Source of the DNA: UBA1672 sp965263215
GTDB lineage: Bacteria > Pseudomonadota > Alphaproteobacteria > Micavibrionales > Micavibrionaceae
Assembly: GCA_965263215.1 (NCBI GenBank)
Contig: OZ253663.1
Location: forward strand, 1,798,001-1,862,000
DNA: 64,000 nucleotides
Direction: 5' to 3'
Under the pieces are notes generated by a model, which did not search any database, had not been told where the DNA came from, and saw only the letters and a list, made by a program, of their open reading frames with translations. Positions 18,113 through 27,613 of this stretch are shown piece by piece; position 1 is the stretch's first letter; the number at the start of each line of letters is the position of its first letter. A program made the position numbers and the translations under genes.

Positions 18113-19567
18113 TTATTCGACCACAACCTTATATAGCCTGTTCGCAACGACCTCTTCACGCGCCCCCAAGCCGTTAAGAACGCGGAAACGCTCTTCCTTA
18201 TAATCATCTTGCACCATGCGTTTAGACAACGATGCGACACTATCCCCGGCTCTGCTCGTAACCACCTGAATTCTATATGGCCGTAGAGAATTTTTCTCCG
18301 CATTGGTTATCCGATCAAAACTGTATGTTGCAGATTTAAGCGCACTAAGATGTGCATTGCTGGCATTTGATGGCATAACAATTTGGAAACGTGCAACTTG
18401 TGTCGCATTCCACTGAATAGCAACAAGCCTTAAATTCACGGTTTTACCATTCGCGCTACCTTGCAAAGATGTCGTTGCCGCCTTCATACCATTAATCGTG
18501 ATATTTTCTGATACGACTGACGGCTGATCTTTCAACCACACATCACGCAAAAACCTGAGTGGTGCCAACTTCTCTTTATTACCTGCAAAGTCAAAAATGA
18601 TCGCGCCGTTATTTGGCCCCTTTGCGATAATCTGAGAGGGTTGATTGATTAACTTATACCCATCAGGCACGGAAAATTTAAAACCCATATCAGGGTGATA
18701 GAAAGATTGCCCGCGTACAAACCCTTGCGCAGCGCTGTCGCCATAGATCATACCGCTTATCATACGAAGGTGCTCATCCCTGTTCACGATACCTTGCCCA
18801 GCATATTTCTGTGCTTCTGAAATCGTTAGCCCTACACGCTCACCTGTTGCAGGGTGCGTTGAGAAAAAGCTGTTTGCGCCCGAAGAGGCACCTGAACCGG
18901 ACAAACGCGCCTGTAAGGCACTATCCGCCTGTAAGCTCTTTAAGAAGCCGGTCATACCTGTCGGGGCATAACCGCTGCGGCTAAGGTATCTGATTCCCAG
19001 ATTATCCGCTTCGTTTTCCTGACCACGAGAATATGATTTTAAATACAGATCACTCCCTACGCCCAAAGCCTGACTTACGCCAGAGCTATCAATGACAGCC
19101 GATAGGATAGACGCCCCTATCGTTGTCGCCAAGCCACGCGAATAGCGCTCCGCCGAGTGACGTCCCGTAATGTGACCTGCCTCATGTCCCAACACAGCGG
19201 CAAGCTCGGATTCGCTGTTGGATAAAGCCATCACGCCGCGCGTTACATAGATATAGCCCCCCGGCAATGCAAAGGCATTCACGATCGGACTATCCAGAAG
19301 ATAAAACTTATATTGAACATCAGACCTTTCAGTGTTTTGAACAACTTTCTGGCCAATGTTGTTCACGTAATTTTGTAGCTTCTGATCTTTATAAAGACCA
19401 TATTCCTTCATGACTTTTTCATGTTCCTGCGCGCCGATTTGATTCTCTTGTGCGGGTGACATAAAGGCGGTGAATTGATTTTCACCAGTCGCAGGATTGG
19501 TTGAACACCCCGCCAACAGGTGCGCTGAAATAAGAATTGAAAATATATGTAAGAAACGCTTGATCAT
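18113..19567 (-). CDS. M48-family zinc metalloprotease, lipoprotein (BepA-like)
   Basis: The signal peptide ends in the lipobox LAGC, so the mature protein should be lipid-anchored facing the periplasm. The M48 motif HEAGH and downstream EADNLG supply the three zinc ligands. The N-terminal part resembles YcaL/BepA-type proteases that monitor outer-membrane protein assembly. The 484-residue length exceeds the bare protease: a C-terminal region includes a segment resembling LysM (about residues 430-484), suggesting peptidoglycan contact. It is convergent with the pseudophosphatase gene, with three bases between the stops. Confidence 0.88.
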   Translation of the reverse strand: MIKRFLHIFSILISAHLLAGCSTNPATGENQFTAFMSPAQENQIGAQEHEKVMKEYGLYKDQKLQNYVNNIGQKVVQNTERSDVQYKFYLLDSPIVNAFALPGGYIYVTRGVMALSNSESELAAVLGHEAGHITGRHSAERYSRGLATTIGASILSAVIDSSGVSQALGVGSDLYLKSYSRGQENEADNLGIRYLSRSGYAPTGMTGFLKSLQADSALQARLSGSGASSGANSFFSTHPATGERVGLTISEAQKYAGQGIVNRDEHLRMISGMIYGDSAAQGFVRGQSFYHPDMGFKFSVPDGYKLINQPSQIIAKGPNNGAIIFDFAGNKEKLAPLRFLRDVWLKDQPSVVSENITINGMKAATTSLQGSANGKTVNLRLVAIQWNATQVARFQIVMPSNASNAHLSALKSATYSFDRITNAEKNSLRPYRIQVVTSRAGDSVASLSKRMVQDDYKEERFRVLNGLGAREEVVANRLYKVVVE

Positions 19568-19594
19568 ATTGCCCCGACACGTTCTGATGGTCTG

Positions 19595-20521
19595 ATGAAA
19601 CAGATTTTAACGATAATTCTTGCTTTTACCACCTTATTTTTAAGCTTTCCTGCAGGGGCTCAGGACTTGATCTTGCCTAAAGGTGATTTTGAGTCGATGC
19701 GCAAAACAGGCCTTGCGACGGTCACCGAAGTTGTAAACCCGATCACGGTAAAATTAGAAGATGGACGCTTCATTCATTTGGCGGGCTTAGATTTCCCTGA
19801 TCTTGATTATTATGACCCCGGTGATCTTTCTGTTACCGCGCAAGAAATTCTCGATGATTTTTTGAAAGGCCGTAAAGTTATTATCTATCAAACGGAGTCC
19901 GCAAAAAAGGGGCGCGTTAATCGTATGAATCATCAAATTGCTCACCTCGTAAGGGCAAAAGATAAAACATGGACGCAAGGCCTTATGATCTCGCTTGGGG
20001 TCGCAAGAGTACGCACAACAAACCATAATCCTGAAATGGCGTCTCAGATGCTAAAACTAGAGAATAAGGCAAGAACAGACAAAGCGGGTTTATGGGGGTT
20101 AAATCGCTTTCCTATTTTATCGCCGCAAAATGCCCATGAAAAAATCGGCAGTTACCAGATCGTGGAAGGTACGATCAATAGTGTTTCCATGCACAAAAAT
20201 AAGATTTACCTGAATTTTGGTAATAACTGGCGCGATGATTTCACCGTTGGCATATCATCCACGGCGCGCAGAGCGTTCAACAAACAAAAAATGGAGCCAA
20301 GACGCTGGAGCGGTAAGCGCATACGTGTGCGCGGCTGGGTTGAATCATATAACGGCCCGTTTATCGATATTGACCATATTGAGCGCATAGAGCCTTTATT
20401 TGAAACCTCACCGACACTGGACGGCTCTGCACTGCCTAATCAAAAAGCAAAAGTATCGCCTAAAAAACCTAAGCCGAAGAAAAAAGATACGGGCAGTGCC
20501 CTGCCAAATTTAAATGATTAG
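19595..20521 (+). CDS. Secreted SNase-like (thermonuclease-fold) protein
   Basis: A signal peptide (residues 1-22, ending AGA-QD) precedes a staphylococcal-nuclease-like OB domain (about residues 35-165; HLAGLDFPD, then SLGVARVR and KARTDKAGLWG). A second OB-like region (about 180-275) and a Lys/Pro-rich tail follow. The catalytic positions look changed: the Arg before the core strand is His, and the Glu of the usual DTPE motif is Asp. Nuclease activity is therefore uncertain. It diverges from the M48 gene across only 27 bases. Confidence 0.75.
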   Translation: MKQILTIILAFTTLFLSFPAGAQDLILPKGDFESMRKTGLATVTEVVNPITVKLEDGRFIHLAGLDFPDLDYYDPGDLSVTAQEILDDFLKGRKVIIYQTESAKKGRVNRMNHQIAHLVRAKDKTWTQGLMISLGVARVRTTNHNPEMASQMLKLENKARTDKAGLWGLNRFPILSPQNAHEKIGSYQIVEGTINSVSMHKNKIYLNFGNNWRDDFTVGISSTARRAFNKQKMEPRRWSGKRIRVRGWVESYNGPFIDIDHIERIEPLFETSPTLDGSALPNQKAKVSPKKPKPKKKDTGSALPNLND

Positions 20522-20598
20522 CATCAATCTCTGGCATAGAAAAATTAGCTGTGTTACATAAAGCGTAAATATTTTAACGAATAAAAATACACATCTGA

Positions 20599-21606
20599 AT
20601 GAGCTCTGAAAAATCAAAAAAAAGTGACGAACATACGCCCCCTTTAGCGCGGCGCACGCCTTTGCTCGATTTATTCCCGCCCCTTACGCCCTATTCCAGT
20701 GGTTTCTTGGCGGTTGATGACACACACAACCTGTATTGGGAACAAAGCGGCAATCCTGACGGCGTGCCAATCGTATTGCTTCACGGTGGCCCGGGTGCAG
20801 GCGCGAGCCCTGTTCACAGACGTTTTTTTGATCCTGATTTTTTTCGCATCATTATTTTCGATCAACGCGGCGCAGGACGCTCCACGCCGTTAGGATGCCT
20901 AAAAAACAACACAACACATCACCTGACAGACGATATTGAAACCCTGCGTGAGCATTTGAATGTAGAAGCTTGGCACTTATTTGGTGGGTCATGGGGCAGC
21001 ACGCTCGCCCTTGCCTATGCCTCTAAGCACAAAAAACGCTGCTTGGGCATGATTTTGCGCGGCATATTTTTGTGTGAACAAGATGAAATTGATTGGTTTT
21101 TATATGGCATGCAAACCGTGTTCCCCGAAGCATGGGAACAATTTGCAAGCTTTATCCCTGAAGATGAACGTGATGATATCTTGAATGCCTATTACACGCG
21201 TCTTACAGACGACAGCAATCCTGACATACAGATTGACGCCGCCGTGCGTTGGAGCCTGTATGAAGGGGCATGTTCTTCCCTAATGCCAAATTATGAAACA
21301 ATCACCACGGATGATCAAAAACAAAACGCGTTAGCCCTCGCAAAAATTGAAGCGCATTATTTCAAAAACGAAGCTTTCACGAAAGAAAACAGCCTTTTGA
21401 ATCAGATTGATCACTTGCGTTCAATCCCAACAAGTATTATTCAGGGGCGTTATGACATAATATGTCCGATCAAAACGGCGAATAAATTGCATAACTTATG
21501 GCCGGAAGCAGATTATGTGGTCGTGCCGGACGCGGGGCATTCCGCACTAGATGCACCCTTAAGATCACGTTTGATTGAGGCATGTGAAACAATAAAAACG
21601 ATGTAG
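20599..21606 (+). CDS. pip: Proline iminopeptidase (alpha/beta hydrolase S33)
   Basis: This enzyme releases N-terminal proline from peptides. The oxyanion-hole motif HGGPGAG, the nucleophile elbow GGSWGS, an Asp in GRYDIICP and the catalytic His in DAGHSA give the complete S33 triad over 335 residues. The first 20 residues are hydrophilic. The gene sits 36 bases upstream of pgk on the same strand, so they may be co-transcribed although the functions are unrelated. Confidence 0.93.
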   Translation: MSSEKSKKSDEHTPPLARRTPLLDLFPPLTPYSSGFLAVDDTHNLYWEQSGNPDGVPIVLLHGGPGAGASPVHRRFFDPDFFRIIIFDQRGAGRSTPLGCLKNNTTHHLTDDIETLREHLNVEAWHLFGGSWGSTLALAYASKHKKRCLGMILRGIFLCEQDEIDWFLYGMQTVFPEAWEQFASFIPEDERDDILNAYYTRLTDDSNPDIQIDAAVRWSLYEGACSSLMPNYETITTDDQKQNALALAKIEAHYFKNEAFTKENSLLNQIDHLRSIPTSIIQGRYDIICPIKTANKLHNLWPEADYVVVPDAGHSALDAPLRSRLIEACETIKTM

Positions 21607-21642
21607 TTTAATACACCTACACCTATACCATGGAGTAAAAAA

Positions 21643-22836
21643 ATGGAGTTTAATACGCTCAGAGATATCGACGTTAAGGGGCAGACTGTTCTGATCAGGT
21701 TGGATCTGAATGTCCCGCAAAACAACAACACTGTGACCGACACAACGCGTATCGACCGTTTGAAACCAACCATTGATTACCTCCATAACCACGGCGCAAG
21801 AACGCTTATATTATCGCATTACGGTAGACCGCAGGGGGAGCGCAACCCCGAAATGTCTATGGCTTTTTTAACGCCTGTCCTTGAAAATCAATGGGGTGTT
21901 TCTGTTAAATTCTCTCAGCAATGCATCGGTGACGTTGCCGAGGATATGTCTAAAAACGCGCAAGATGGTGATGTTATTCTGCTGGAAAATGTGCGCTTTC
22001 ATAAAGGCGAAAAAGAGAATGACCCTGAATTTATAAAACAACTCGCACGGCTGGCGGATATATACGTTAATGACGCGTTTTCAGTATCCCACCGCGCCCA
22101 CGCCTCAACAACCGGTCTTGCGCATGCTCTGCCTTGTGCAGCAGGTTTACTGATGGAGGAAGAGCTTTCCGCCCTATCACGTGCACTTGATACACCGCAG
22201 AAACCTGTTCTGGCCGTTACCGGTGGTTCCAAGATTTCTACCAAGCTTGGCGTACTTGAAAATATGATTGAAAAAGTTGATTTCCTTGTTCTTGGCGGCG
22301 GTATGGCGAATACATTCCTGTATGCCAAGGGTGTGTCTATGGGGAAATCCTTGTGCGAAAAAGACATGAAAGACACGGCACAAAGCATTATGAATAAAGC
22401 AGAGCGCATAGGGTGTGAAATTATTTTACCCAAAGACGTTGTTGTTGTTACGGAATTAAAGCAAGGCGCACAGCATCAAACAGTCAGTGTTCATAACATT
22501 CCCGATGATGCGATGGCGATTGACGTCGGTGAAGAAACCGTCGCTTATGTTGCCGACAAAATAAAACAATCCAAAACCATTGTTTGGAATGGCCCTCTTG
22601 GTGTGTTTGAAATTAAACCCTTTGATAACGGAACCAACCAAATCGCCCTCAGCGTGGCCGAACAAACAAAAACAACAGATTGCATCAGCATTGCGGGCGG
22701 CGGCGATACGATTGCGGCGCTTGAAAATGCAGGCTGTATTGATGACTTTTCTTATATCTCCACCGCTGGCGGCGCTTTTTTGGAGTGGTTGGAGGGGAAA
22801 GAGCTCCCCGGTGTTGCAGCACTGATTAAAACCTAA
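21643..22836 (+). CDS. pgk: Phosphoglycerate kinase
   Basis: PGK interconverts 1,3-bisphosphoglycerate plus ADP with 3-phosphoglycerate plus ATP in glycolysis. The 397-residue protein shows the substrate loop RLDLNVP, SHYGRPQGE, LLENVRFHKGEKEN, the nucleotide-site VTGGSKISTK and the C-terminal SIAGGGDT and STAGGAFLE motifs. A GGAG ribosome site lies 8 bases before the ATG. A strong terminator follows the stop. The usual gap and fba neighbours are absent. Confidence 0.97.
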   Translation: MEFNTLRDIDVKGQTVLIRLDLNVPQNNNTVTDTTRIDRLKPTIDYLHNHGARTLILSHYGRPQGERNPEMSMAFLTPVLENQWGVSVKFSQQCIGDVAEDMSKNAQDGDVILLENVRFHKGEKENDPEFIKQLARLADIYVNDAFSVSHRAHASTTGLAHALPCAAGLLMEEELSALSRALDTPQKPVLAVTGGSKISTKLGVLENMIEKVDFLVLGGGMANTFLYAKGVSMGKSLCEKDMKDTAQSIMNKAERIGCEIILPKDVVVVTELKQGAQHQTVSVHNIPDDAMAIDVGEETVAYVADKIKQSKTIVWNGPLGVFEIKPFDNGTNQIALSVAEQTKTTDCISIAGGGDTIAALENAGCIDDFSYISTAGGAFLEWLEGKELPGVAALIKT

Positions 22837-22842
22837 AAAAAG

Positions 22843-22874
22843 AGCCGGCACCACTTACGCAATGCCGGCTTTTG
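22843..22874 (+). terminator. Terminator after pgk
   Basis: AGCCGGCA (22843-22850) and TGCCGGCT (22863-22870) form a perfect 8-bp stem with a 12-base loop. It is flanked by an A-run on the left and TTTT on the right. It starts a few bases after the pgk stop. Confidence 0.88.
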
Positions 22875-22915
22875 AAAAGTTTTAATTGGAGGTTGTAATT
22901 CTTTAATAACGCTAG

Positions 22916-24034
22916 CTAGCCTTGCATCGTTCCTTTCAGGATATCCATTGCAAGCTCAGGCGTGGCTCTGTTGTAATATGCCACAGCTTTTTTAATTTCA
23001 TGCGGCTCAACCAGCTGTCCTTGATTCCAGAACTTACTCGTCAACATATACATAGAAATAAAGTTTTCTTTTTCAATGCGGTAAGCTTTAGACATAATCG
23101 CCAGCCCTTGGCCATTTTTCTGCATAATAATACGCGTAATCACATCAGGTGATATACCCGTGAATACTGATATTTGTGCCACGAAAGATCGTAAATTGCC
23201 GCGCCTTAACGTGTTCAGCATACCCTGAATAGTCAGCATACCTTTTTCACCTGCCGCTTTTGCCGCTTGCACCATATGCTCTTCAGGCGCGCAATCTTTT
23301 GCGGTAGCATTGTCATTATATTCTCTGACGGTTTGTTCGACCGCGTTGGAAACTTTATCTATAGTTACGTCGTAGTTTTCTGCAATAAACTTCTTAATTT
23401 CCGAACCAACGTAGTCATAAAGCGCAGCAGCCAAATCTTTCGGCACTTCTGCGCGGCGTAGCAATGGCATCGCAAGAACGTCTGAATCTCTTGCAAGGTC
23501 TGACATAGCAGTCATTGCTGTCTCTGTAAGAATAATGCCTGTATTTTCGGCCAACGTTAGAGATGTCTCAAAATCTTTTGTTTCCGCCAAAACATCTATC
23601 ACAGTATTACTAAGCTTTTGACGTCCTGCAATCGCCTGCCAGTATTCTGCTGTTTTTGATTTAATGATATACATCAAATCCATATCACCCAGTACAGGAC
23701 TGGTTTTCAAAATCGGGCGTGCGATGTCGATTTCATCATTCGCGAGTTGAAGGATCAAACGAAGCGGTACCTCGTTTAATGTACTTAATTTTTCGGATAA
23801 AGATTGGCGAAGGTCTTTTTCAGCTTGCCTTAAAAGCTCGATGAGAACATCTGCAACCATTTCACCTTCAGTTAATGTAACGTCTGCTTCTAGAATAGAT
23901 GAAATTTCATGCGTAAGAAGTGCGCGTGACTCGGGTTTTTTATCCCGTGCCAAATAATATAATTTTTCTACATTACACAGCATTCCCGAAACGGAAACAG
24001 GCTTCTGTGTACTCCCTGCTATAGTCGTGTCCAT
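22916..24034 (-). CDS. DUF2336 domain protein
   Basis: This 372-residue, mostly helical protein matches DUF2336, a family I know mainly from alphaproteobacteria. Visible features are an N-terminal segment with LTHEISSILE, a repeat-like helical middle with LRRAEVPKDLAAALYDYV, and a C-terminal block with LRSFVAQISVFTGISPDVI. There is no signal peptide or membrane span, so it should be cytoplasmic. The function is unknown. A GTGGGG sequence eight bases before the ATG may serve as ribosome site. It diverges from a small Gln-rich protein across 308 bases. Confidence 0.8.
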   Translation of the reverse strand: MDTTIAGSTQKPVSVSGMLCNVEKLYYLARDKKPESRALLTHEISSILEADVTLTEGEMVADVLIELLRQAEKDLRQSLSEKLSTLNEVPLRLILQLANDEIDIARPILKTSPVLGDMDLMYIIKSKTAEYWQAIAGRQKLSNTVIDVLAETKDFETSLTLAENTGIILTETAMTAMSDLARDSDVLAMPLLRRAEVPKDLAAALYDYVGSEIKKFIAENYDVTIDKVSNAVEQTVREYNDNATAKDCAPEEHMVQAAKAAGEKGMLTIQGMLNTLRRGNLRSFVAQISVFTGISPDVITRIIMQKNGQGLAIMSKAYRIEKENFISMYMLTSKFWNQGQLVEPHEIKKAVAYYNRATPELAMDILKGTMQG

Positions 24035-24342
24035 GATTTTTGCCCCACAATTATCATGTTTGATTAAAAAATTTACGCAGTTTTATTTCATTTAGGCTCC
24101 ATTGCCTGTAATTATATTTAAAATTCGGCCGCTAGATATGGTTTAATGACGGCGAATCTCCTTCATCACATATATTTATACATCAAAAGTCTTATGAAGT
24201 GGTTAACGTGAGTACATTTTTTATGTACTTTTCAAATTTGCACTTTCAATGAAAGCGTGAGAATATAGAGTAGAAAGACTTTATTAATAAAATATTGATA
24301 TACTCGTTAGGGTCAGTATTAAGGTAATAGGGATTATAAAAC
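24035..24342. other. Divergent intergenic region, DUF2336 / small Gln-rich protein
   Basis: These 308 AT-rich bases must contain the promoters of both flanking genes. One hairpin stands out: AGTACAT (24211-24217) and ATGTACT (24223-24229) with a T5 loop and a TTTC tail. It could be a weak terminator or an operator palindrome. No ORF or RNA gene was recognised. Confidence 0.45.
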
Positions 24343-24615
24343 ATGGCAGCACCACTCTCAGGCGTAGGTCAACAACAACAAATACCGGTTTCTCAGGCAA
24401 CGCAGCCCGTAAACACCGATCAGTCACGCGAATTGCGCCGTCAGGACAATGATCCGCAAGAAAATCAGGTTCAATTAAGAGAAGCGCCAGCCGCGCAAAC
24501 CCAAGAAACAGAAGTAGGTAGCCGTTCTGATTCTGAAATATTCCAATCTTTAATTGGTAGTGCAGAAACTTCGGAAAATGCCGAACGCGGTTCCGTTGTG
24601 GACATACAAGTTTAG
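24343..24615 (+). CDS. Small Gln-rich hypothetical protein
   Basis: This is a 90-residue hydrophilic, probably disordered protein rich in Gln, Glu, Arg and Ser. It ends in a short hydrophobic tail, RGSVVDIQV. No signal peptide, membrane span or cysteine is present. It is followed by a clear terminator and preceded by its own long upstream region, so it looks like a real single-gene unit. I do not recognise a function. A regulatory link to DUF2336 is only suggested by the divergent layout. Confidence 0.55.
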   Translation: MAAPLSGVGQQQQIPVSQATQPVNTDQSRELRRQDNDPQENQVQLREAPAAQTQETEVGSRSDSEIFQSLIGSAETSENAERGSVVDIQV

Positions 24616-24640
24616 ATTTTTATAAATTCGAAATTTAACG

Positions 24641-24671
24641 AAGGCGCTTGAAACCAAGTGCCTTTAATTTT
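24641..24671 (+). terminator. Terminator after small Gln-rich gene
   Basis: AAGGCGCTTG (24641-24650) pairs with CAAGTGCCTT (24655-24664), 10 bp with one G-U and a 4-base loop, followed by TAATTTT. It lies between convergent genes and could also slow transcription of sdaA readthrough. Confidence 0.82.
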
Positions 24672-24674
24672 GTG

Positions 24675-26045
24675 TCAACATTCAATCACATTCACGGCCA
24701 ACCCGCCCTGACTGGTTTCTTTATATATTTTGTTCATGTCTTTACCTGTCTGGCGCATGGTCTCAATGCAGCTATCCAATGACACGAAATGTTCTCCCGT
24801 ACCACGCAATGATAATGCGGCCGCGGTAACGGCCTTAACGGCGCCCAATCCATTGCGCTCTATACAAGGCACTTGCACCAACCCACCAACGGGGTCACAT
24901 GTCATCCCTAAATGATGCTCTAGCGCGATTTCAGCGGCGTTTTCAATTTGCGCATTTGTGCCGCCCATCACGGCGCATAACCCCGCCGCCGCCATAGATG
25001 ATGCCGATCCGACCTCTCCTTGACAGCCGACTTCGGCGCCTGAAATAGAAGCGTTCTTTTTGATGATGCCGCCAATCGCCGCTGCACTTAACAGAAATAT
25101 TGGAATGTGCTCAGGCTTTGCGGCGGGTACAAAATCAAGGTAATAACGCAAAACCGCGGGGATAACGCCTGCCGCGCCATTGGTCGGGGCAGTCACAACA
25201 CTGCCGCCCGCGGCATTTTCTTCATTCACCGCCATCGCATAAACAGACAGCCATTCGTTACAGACATGTGGGGTTATGCTGTTTTTGTGTTTTTCATCAT
25301 CAAGTTGCTCTTTAATTGCTGAGGCTCGTCTTTTGACGCCCAAATCTCCGGGCAAGACGCCGCGCCGATCCAGTCCGCGGTCAATGCACGTACTCATGGC
25401 CCGCCATATCTGATCAATGCGCTGGTTGATATCCTCGATGTTTCTCACAGACTTTTCATTCTCCAAGATCATTTCGGCAATGCTTAAGCCAGATTTTTCA
25501 CCCATCGCCAACAACTCATCGGCTTTGTTATACGGGTATGGGATGCTGCCGCTTGTGCCGATTTCCTTCATGATTGACGCCTCAGTCATTTCTTCATTCG
25601 ACAAAACAAAACCGCCACCGATGGAATAATATGTACGCTCTAAAACAGACGCGCCATTTTCATCTAAAACACAAAAAATCATGCCGTTCGGATGCGCTTC
25701 GAGCGCAGGGCCGAAATCAAAAACAATATCGTGTTCAGGATCAAAGATAAGGCCGCCTGCGCGCTTTTCTTCTTTCATGCGTGCTACGATTGATTCTATT
25801 GCATCCGGATCTATTTGATCAGGCTTTTCACCAGCCAACCCCAAAATGACCGCACGATCACTGGCGTGCCCTTTACCTGTAAACGCGAGTGAACCATAGA
25901 AAGTAACGCGTATCTTATGTTCCGCGCTGTAATTGTGAGTGCTGATGCGTTCTAAAAAACGTTCCGCCGCAACCATAGGCCCCATTGTGTGAGAGCTGGA
26001 CGGCCCGATACCGACTTTAAAGAGATCAAAAATACTAATGAACAT
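24675..26045 (-). CDS. sdaA: L-serine ammonia-lyase (single-chain, iron-sulfur)
   Basis: It deaminates L-serine to pyruvate and ammonia. The beta domain opens with the typical FDLFKVGIGPSSSHT, and the alpha domain shows VTAPTNGAAGVIPAVL, GCQGEVGSASSMAAAGL and the late HLGMTCDPVGGLVQVPC. The conserved cysteines that hold the [4Fe-4S] cluster are present. The 456 residues match the one-chain SdaA/SdaB form. It lies 21 bases downstream of amn on the same strand and probably shares its transcript. Confidence 0.95.
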   Translation of the reverse strand: MFISIFDLFKVGIGPSSSHTMGPMVAAERFLERISTHNYSAEHKIRVTFYGSLAFTGKGHASDRAVILGLAGEKPDQIDPDAIESIVARMKEEKRAGGLIFDPEHDIVFDFGPALEAHPNGMIFCVLDENGASVLERTYYSIGGGFVLSNEEMTEASIMKEIGTSGSIPYPYNKADELLAMGEKSGLSIAEMILENEKSVRNIEDINQRIDQIWRAMSTCIDRGLDRRGVLPGDLGVKRRASAIKEQLDDEKHKNSITPHVCNEWLSVYAMAVNEENAAGGSVVTAPTNGAAGVIPAVLRYYLDFVPAAKPEHIPIFLLSAAAIGGIIKKNASISGAEVGCQGEVGSASSMAAAGLCAVMGGTNAQIENAAEIALEHHLGMTCDPVGGLVQVPCIERNGLGAVKAVTAAALSLRGTGEHFVSLDSCIETMRQTGKDMNKIYKETSQGGLAVNVIEC

Positions 26046-26066
26046 TTCAACCCCTTCTTTTTTAAA

Positions 26067-27575
26067 CTATTGAAAGGCCGGCTCGTCGAAGGAGCGTAAT
26101 TTACGACTGTGGAGTTTTTCCGGCGATAAATCACGCAACAATGTCATGGTCAGCAAGCCTATTTTCAGGTGTTGCTCCACACGCTCGCGGTAGAAGCTAT
26201 CCGCCATTCCGGGTAATTTAAGTTGACCATGCAGGGGCTTGTCAGAAACACAGAGCAACGTGCCATACGGCACACGAAAACGAAACCCATTCGCCGCAAT
26301 CGTACCCGATTCCATATCAAGGGCGATTGCCCTACTCTGGCTCAAACGTCTGTTCTGCGTCAGGTAAGATTTAAGCTCCCAGTTACGATCATCCGTTGTC
26401 GCCACGGTTCCTGTTCGCATAATCTTTTTAAGATCGTATCCCTCATTGCCTGTTACAGATGCCACTGCGGCCTCTAAGGCTTGCTGAATCTCTGCGAGTG
26501 CGGGAATGGGAATGCTGGGCGGTAAAAACTCATCTAAAATCTGATCTTCGCGCAAATATCCATGCGCCAAAACATAATCGCCCAAACGTTGTGACTGACG
26601 GAGGCCGGCGCAATGCCCAAGCATCAACCACGCATGCGGACGCAACACCGCCACATGATCTGTGATGGTTTTCGCGTTGGACGGCCCGACCCCGATATTC
26701 ACCATCGTAATACCGGAACCATCGGCGCGTTTCAGATGATAAGCCGGCATTTGCGGTAAACGCGACAAGTTAACACCGTCATCGGCCTCTTCGCTGTGGT
26801 TGTCTATATTTTCATTTAAGATCACTTTATCGCCGGGCTGTACGAAGGCCGTATATTCCATGCGCTGCTTTTTCAATGCCGGATCATCCGTTTTACGCAT
26901 CATGTCCTGACACATCGTGACAAATTCATCGATATAGAATTGATAGTTGGTAAACAGGACGTAATTTTGAAAATGCTTTGGCTTAGTACCGCAATAATGT
27001 TTCAGCCTGAGCAAACTGATATCAACGCGCGGCGCAAAGAACAAAGCAAGCGGTTCATCAGGGTTTTCCGCAGATGGCTGATAAGTACAATTCGCAATTT
27101 CATCATCCATAATGTCAAGATTAGGAACATCGAAGAAATTAGGGAGTTCATTCACCTTATCATCGTCCAGATCACGTTCCAGATGGAAATCCTCCCCCAG
27201 CGCGAAATGTAATGGTATTGGCGTATCACTGACACCAACCTCAATCGAAATATCATGGTTTTTGATCAGCAAGCTAAATTGTTCACGGTAATATTTCCCG
27301 AATAAATCAGGCCGCGTCACCGTTGTCATATATGTACCCGGCCGCGGTGCAAAACCATAAGAATAACGGCTATCTTGGCGTTTTGCCTGAATTGTGGTCA
27401 CACGAACATACGGGTAATACGCACTGGCCTTTTCAGGCATATCGCCATCACAATAGGCATCAAAACAATCACGCAGATATTGCGTATTGGTTTCATATAT
27501 ATCGCTCACTGCCTTTAACGCTTTATCTGCGTCTTTATAACGCTGCGTTTTAAAGGTCTTCATCTTTGTAACCAT
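26067..27575 (-). CDS. amn: AMP nucleosidase
   Basis: AMP nucleosidase hydrolyses AMP to adenine and ribose 5-phosphate, helping control adenylate pools. The N-terminal regulatory part includes YYPYVRVTT, and the C-terminal phosphorylase-like domain has NIGVGPSNAKTITDHVAVLRPHAWLMLGHCAG and ALDMESGTIAANGFRFRVPYGTLLCVSDKP. The 502-residue length fits. Two candidate ATGs (27575 and 27563) exist and neither has a good ribosome site. It sits 38 bases downstream of ftsY, apparently in the same minus-strand run. Confidence 0.93.
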   Translation of the reverse strand: MVTKMKTFKTQRYKDADKALKAVSDIYETNTQYLRDCFDAYCDGDMPEKASAYYPYVRVTTIQAKRQDSRYSYGFAPRPGTYMTTVTRPDLFGKYYREQFSLLIKNHDISIEVGVSDTPIPLHFALGEDFHLERDLDDDKVNELPNFFDVPNLDIMDDEIANCTYQPSAENPDEPLALFFAPRVDISLLRLKHYCGTKPKHFQNYVLFTNYQFYIDEFVTMCQDMMRKTDDPALKKQRMEYTAFVQPGDKVILNENIDNHSEEADDGVNLSRLPQMPAYHLKRADGSGITMVNIGVGPSNAKTITDHVAVLRPHAWLMLGHCAGLRQSQRLGDYVLAHGYLREDQILDEFLPPSIPIPALAEIQQALEAAVASVTGNEGYDLKKIMRTGTVATTDDRNWELKSYLTQNRRLSQSRAIALDMESGTIAANGFRFRVPYGTLLCVSDKPLHGQLKLPGMADSFYRERVEQHLKIGLLTMTLLRDLSPEKLHSRKLRSFDEPAFQ

Positions 27576-27613
27576 AGGTGTATTGTGCCGTTTTAGTGTT
27601 AAAATTCAATGAA

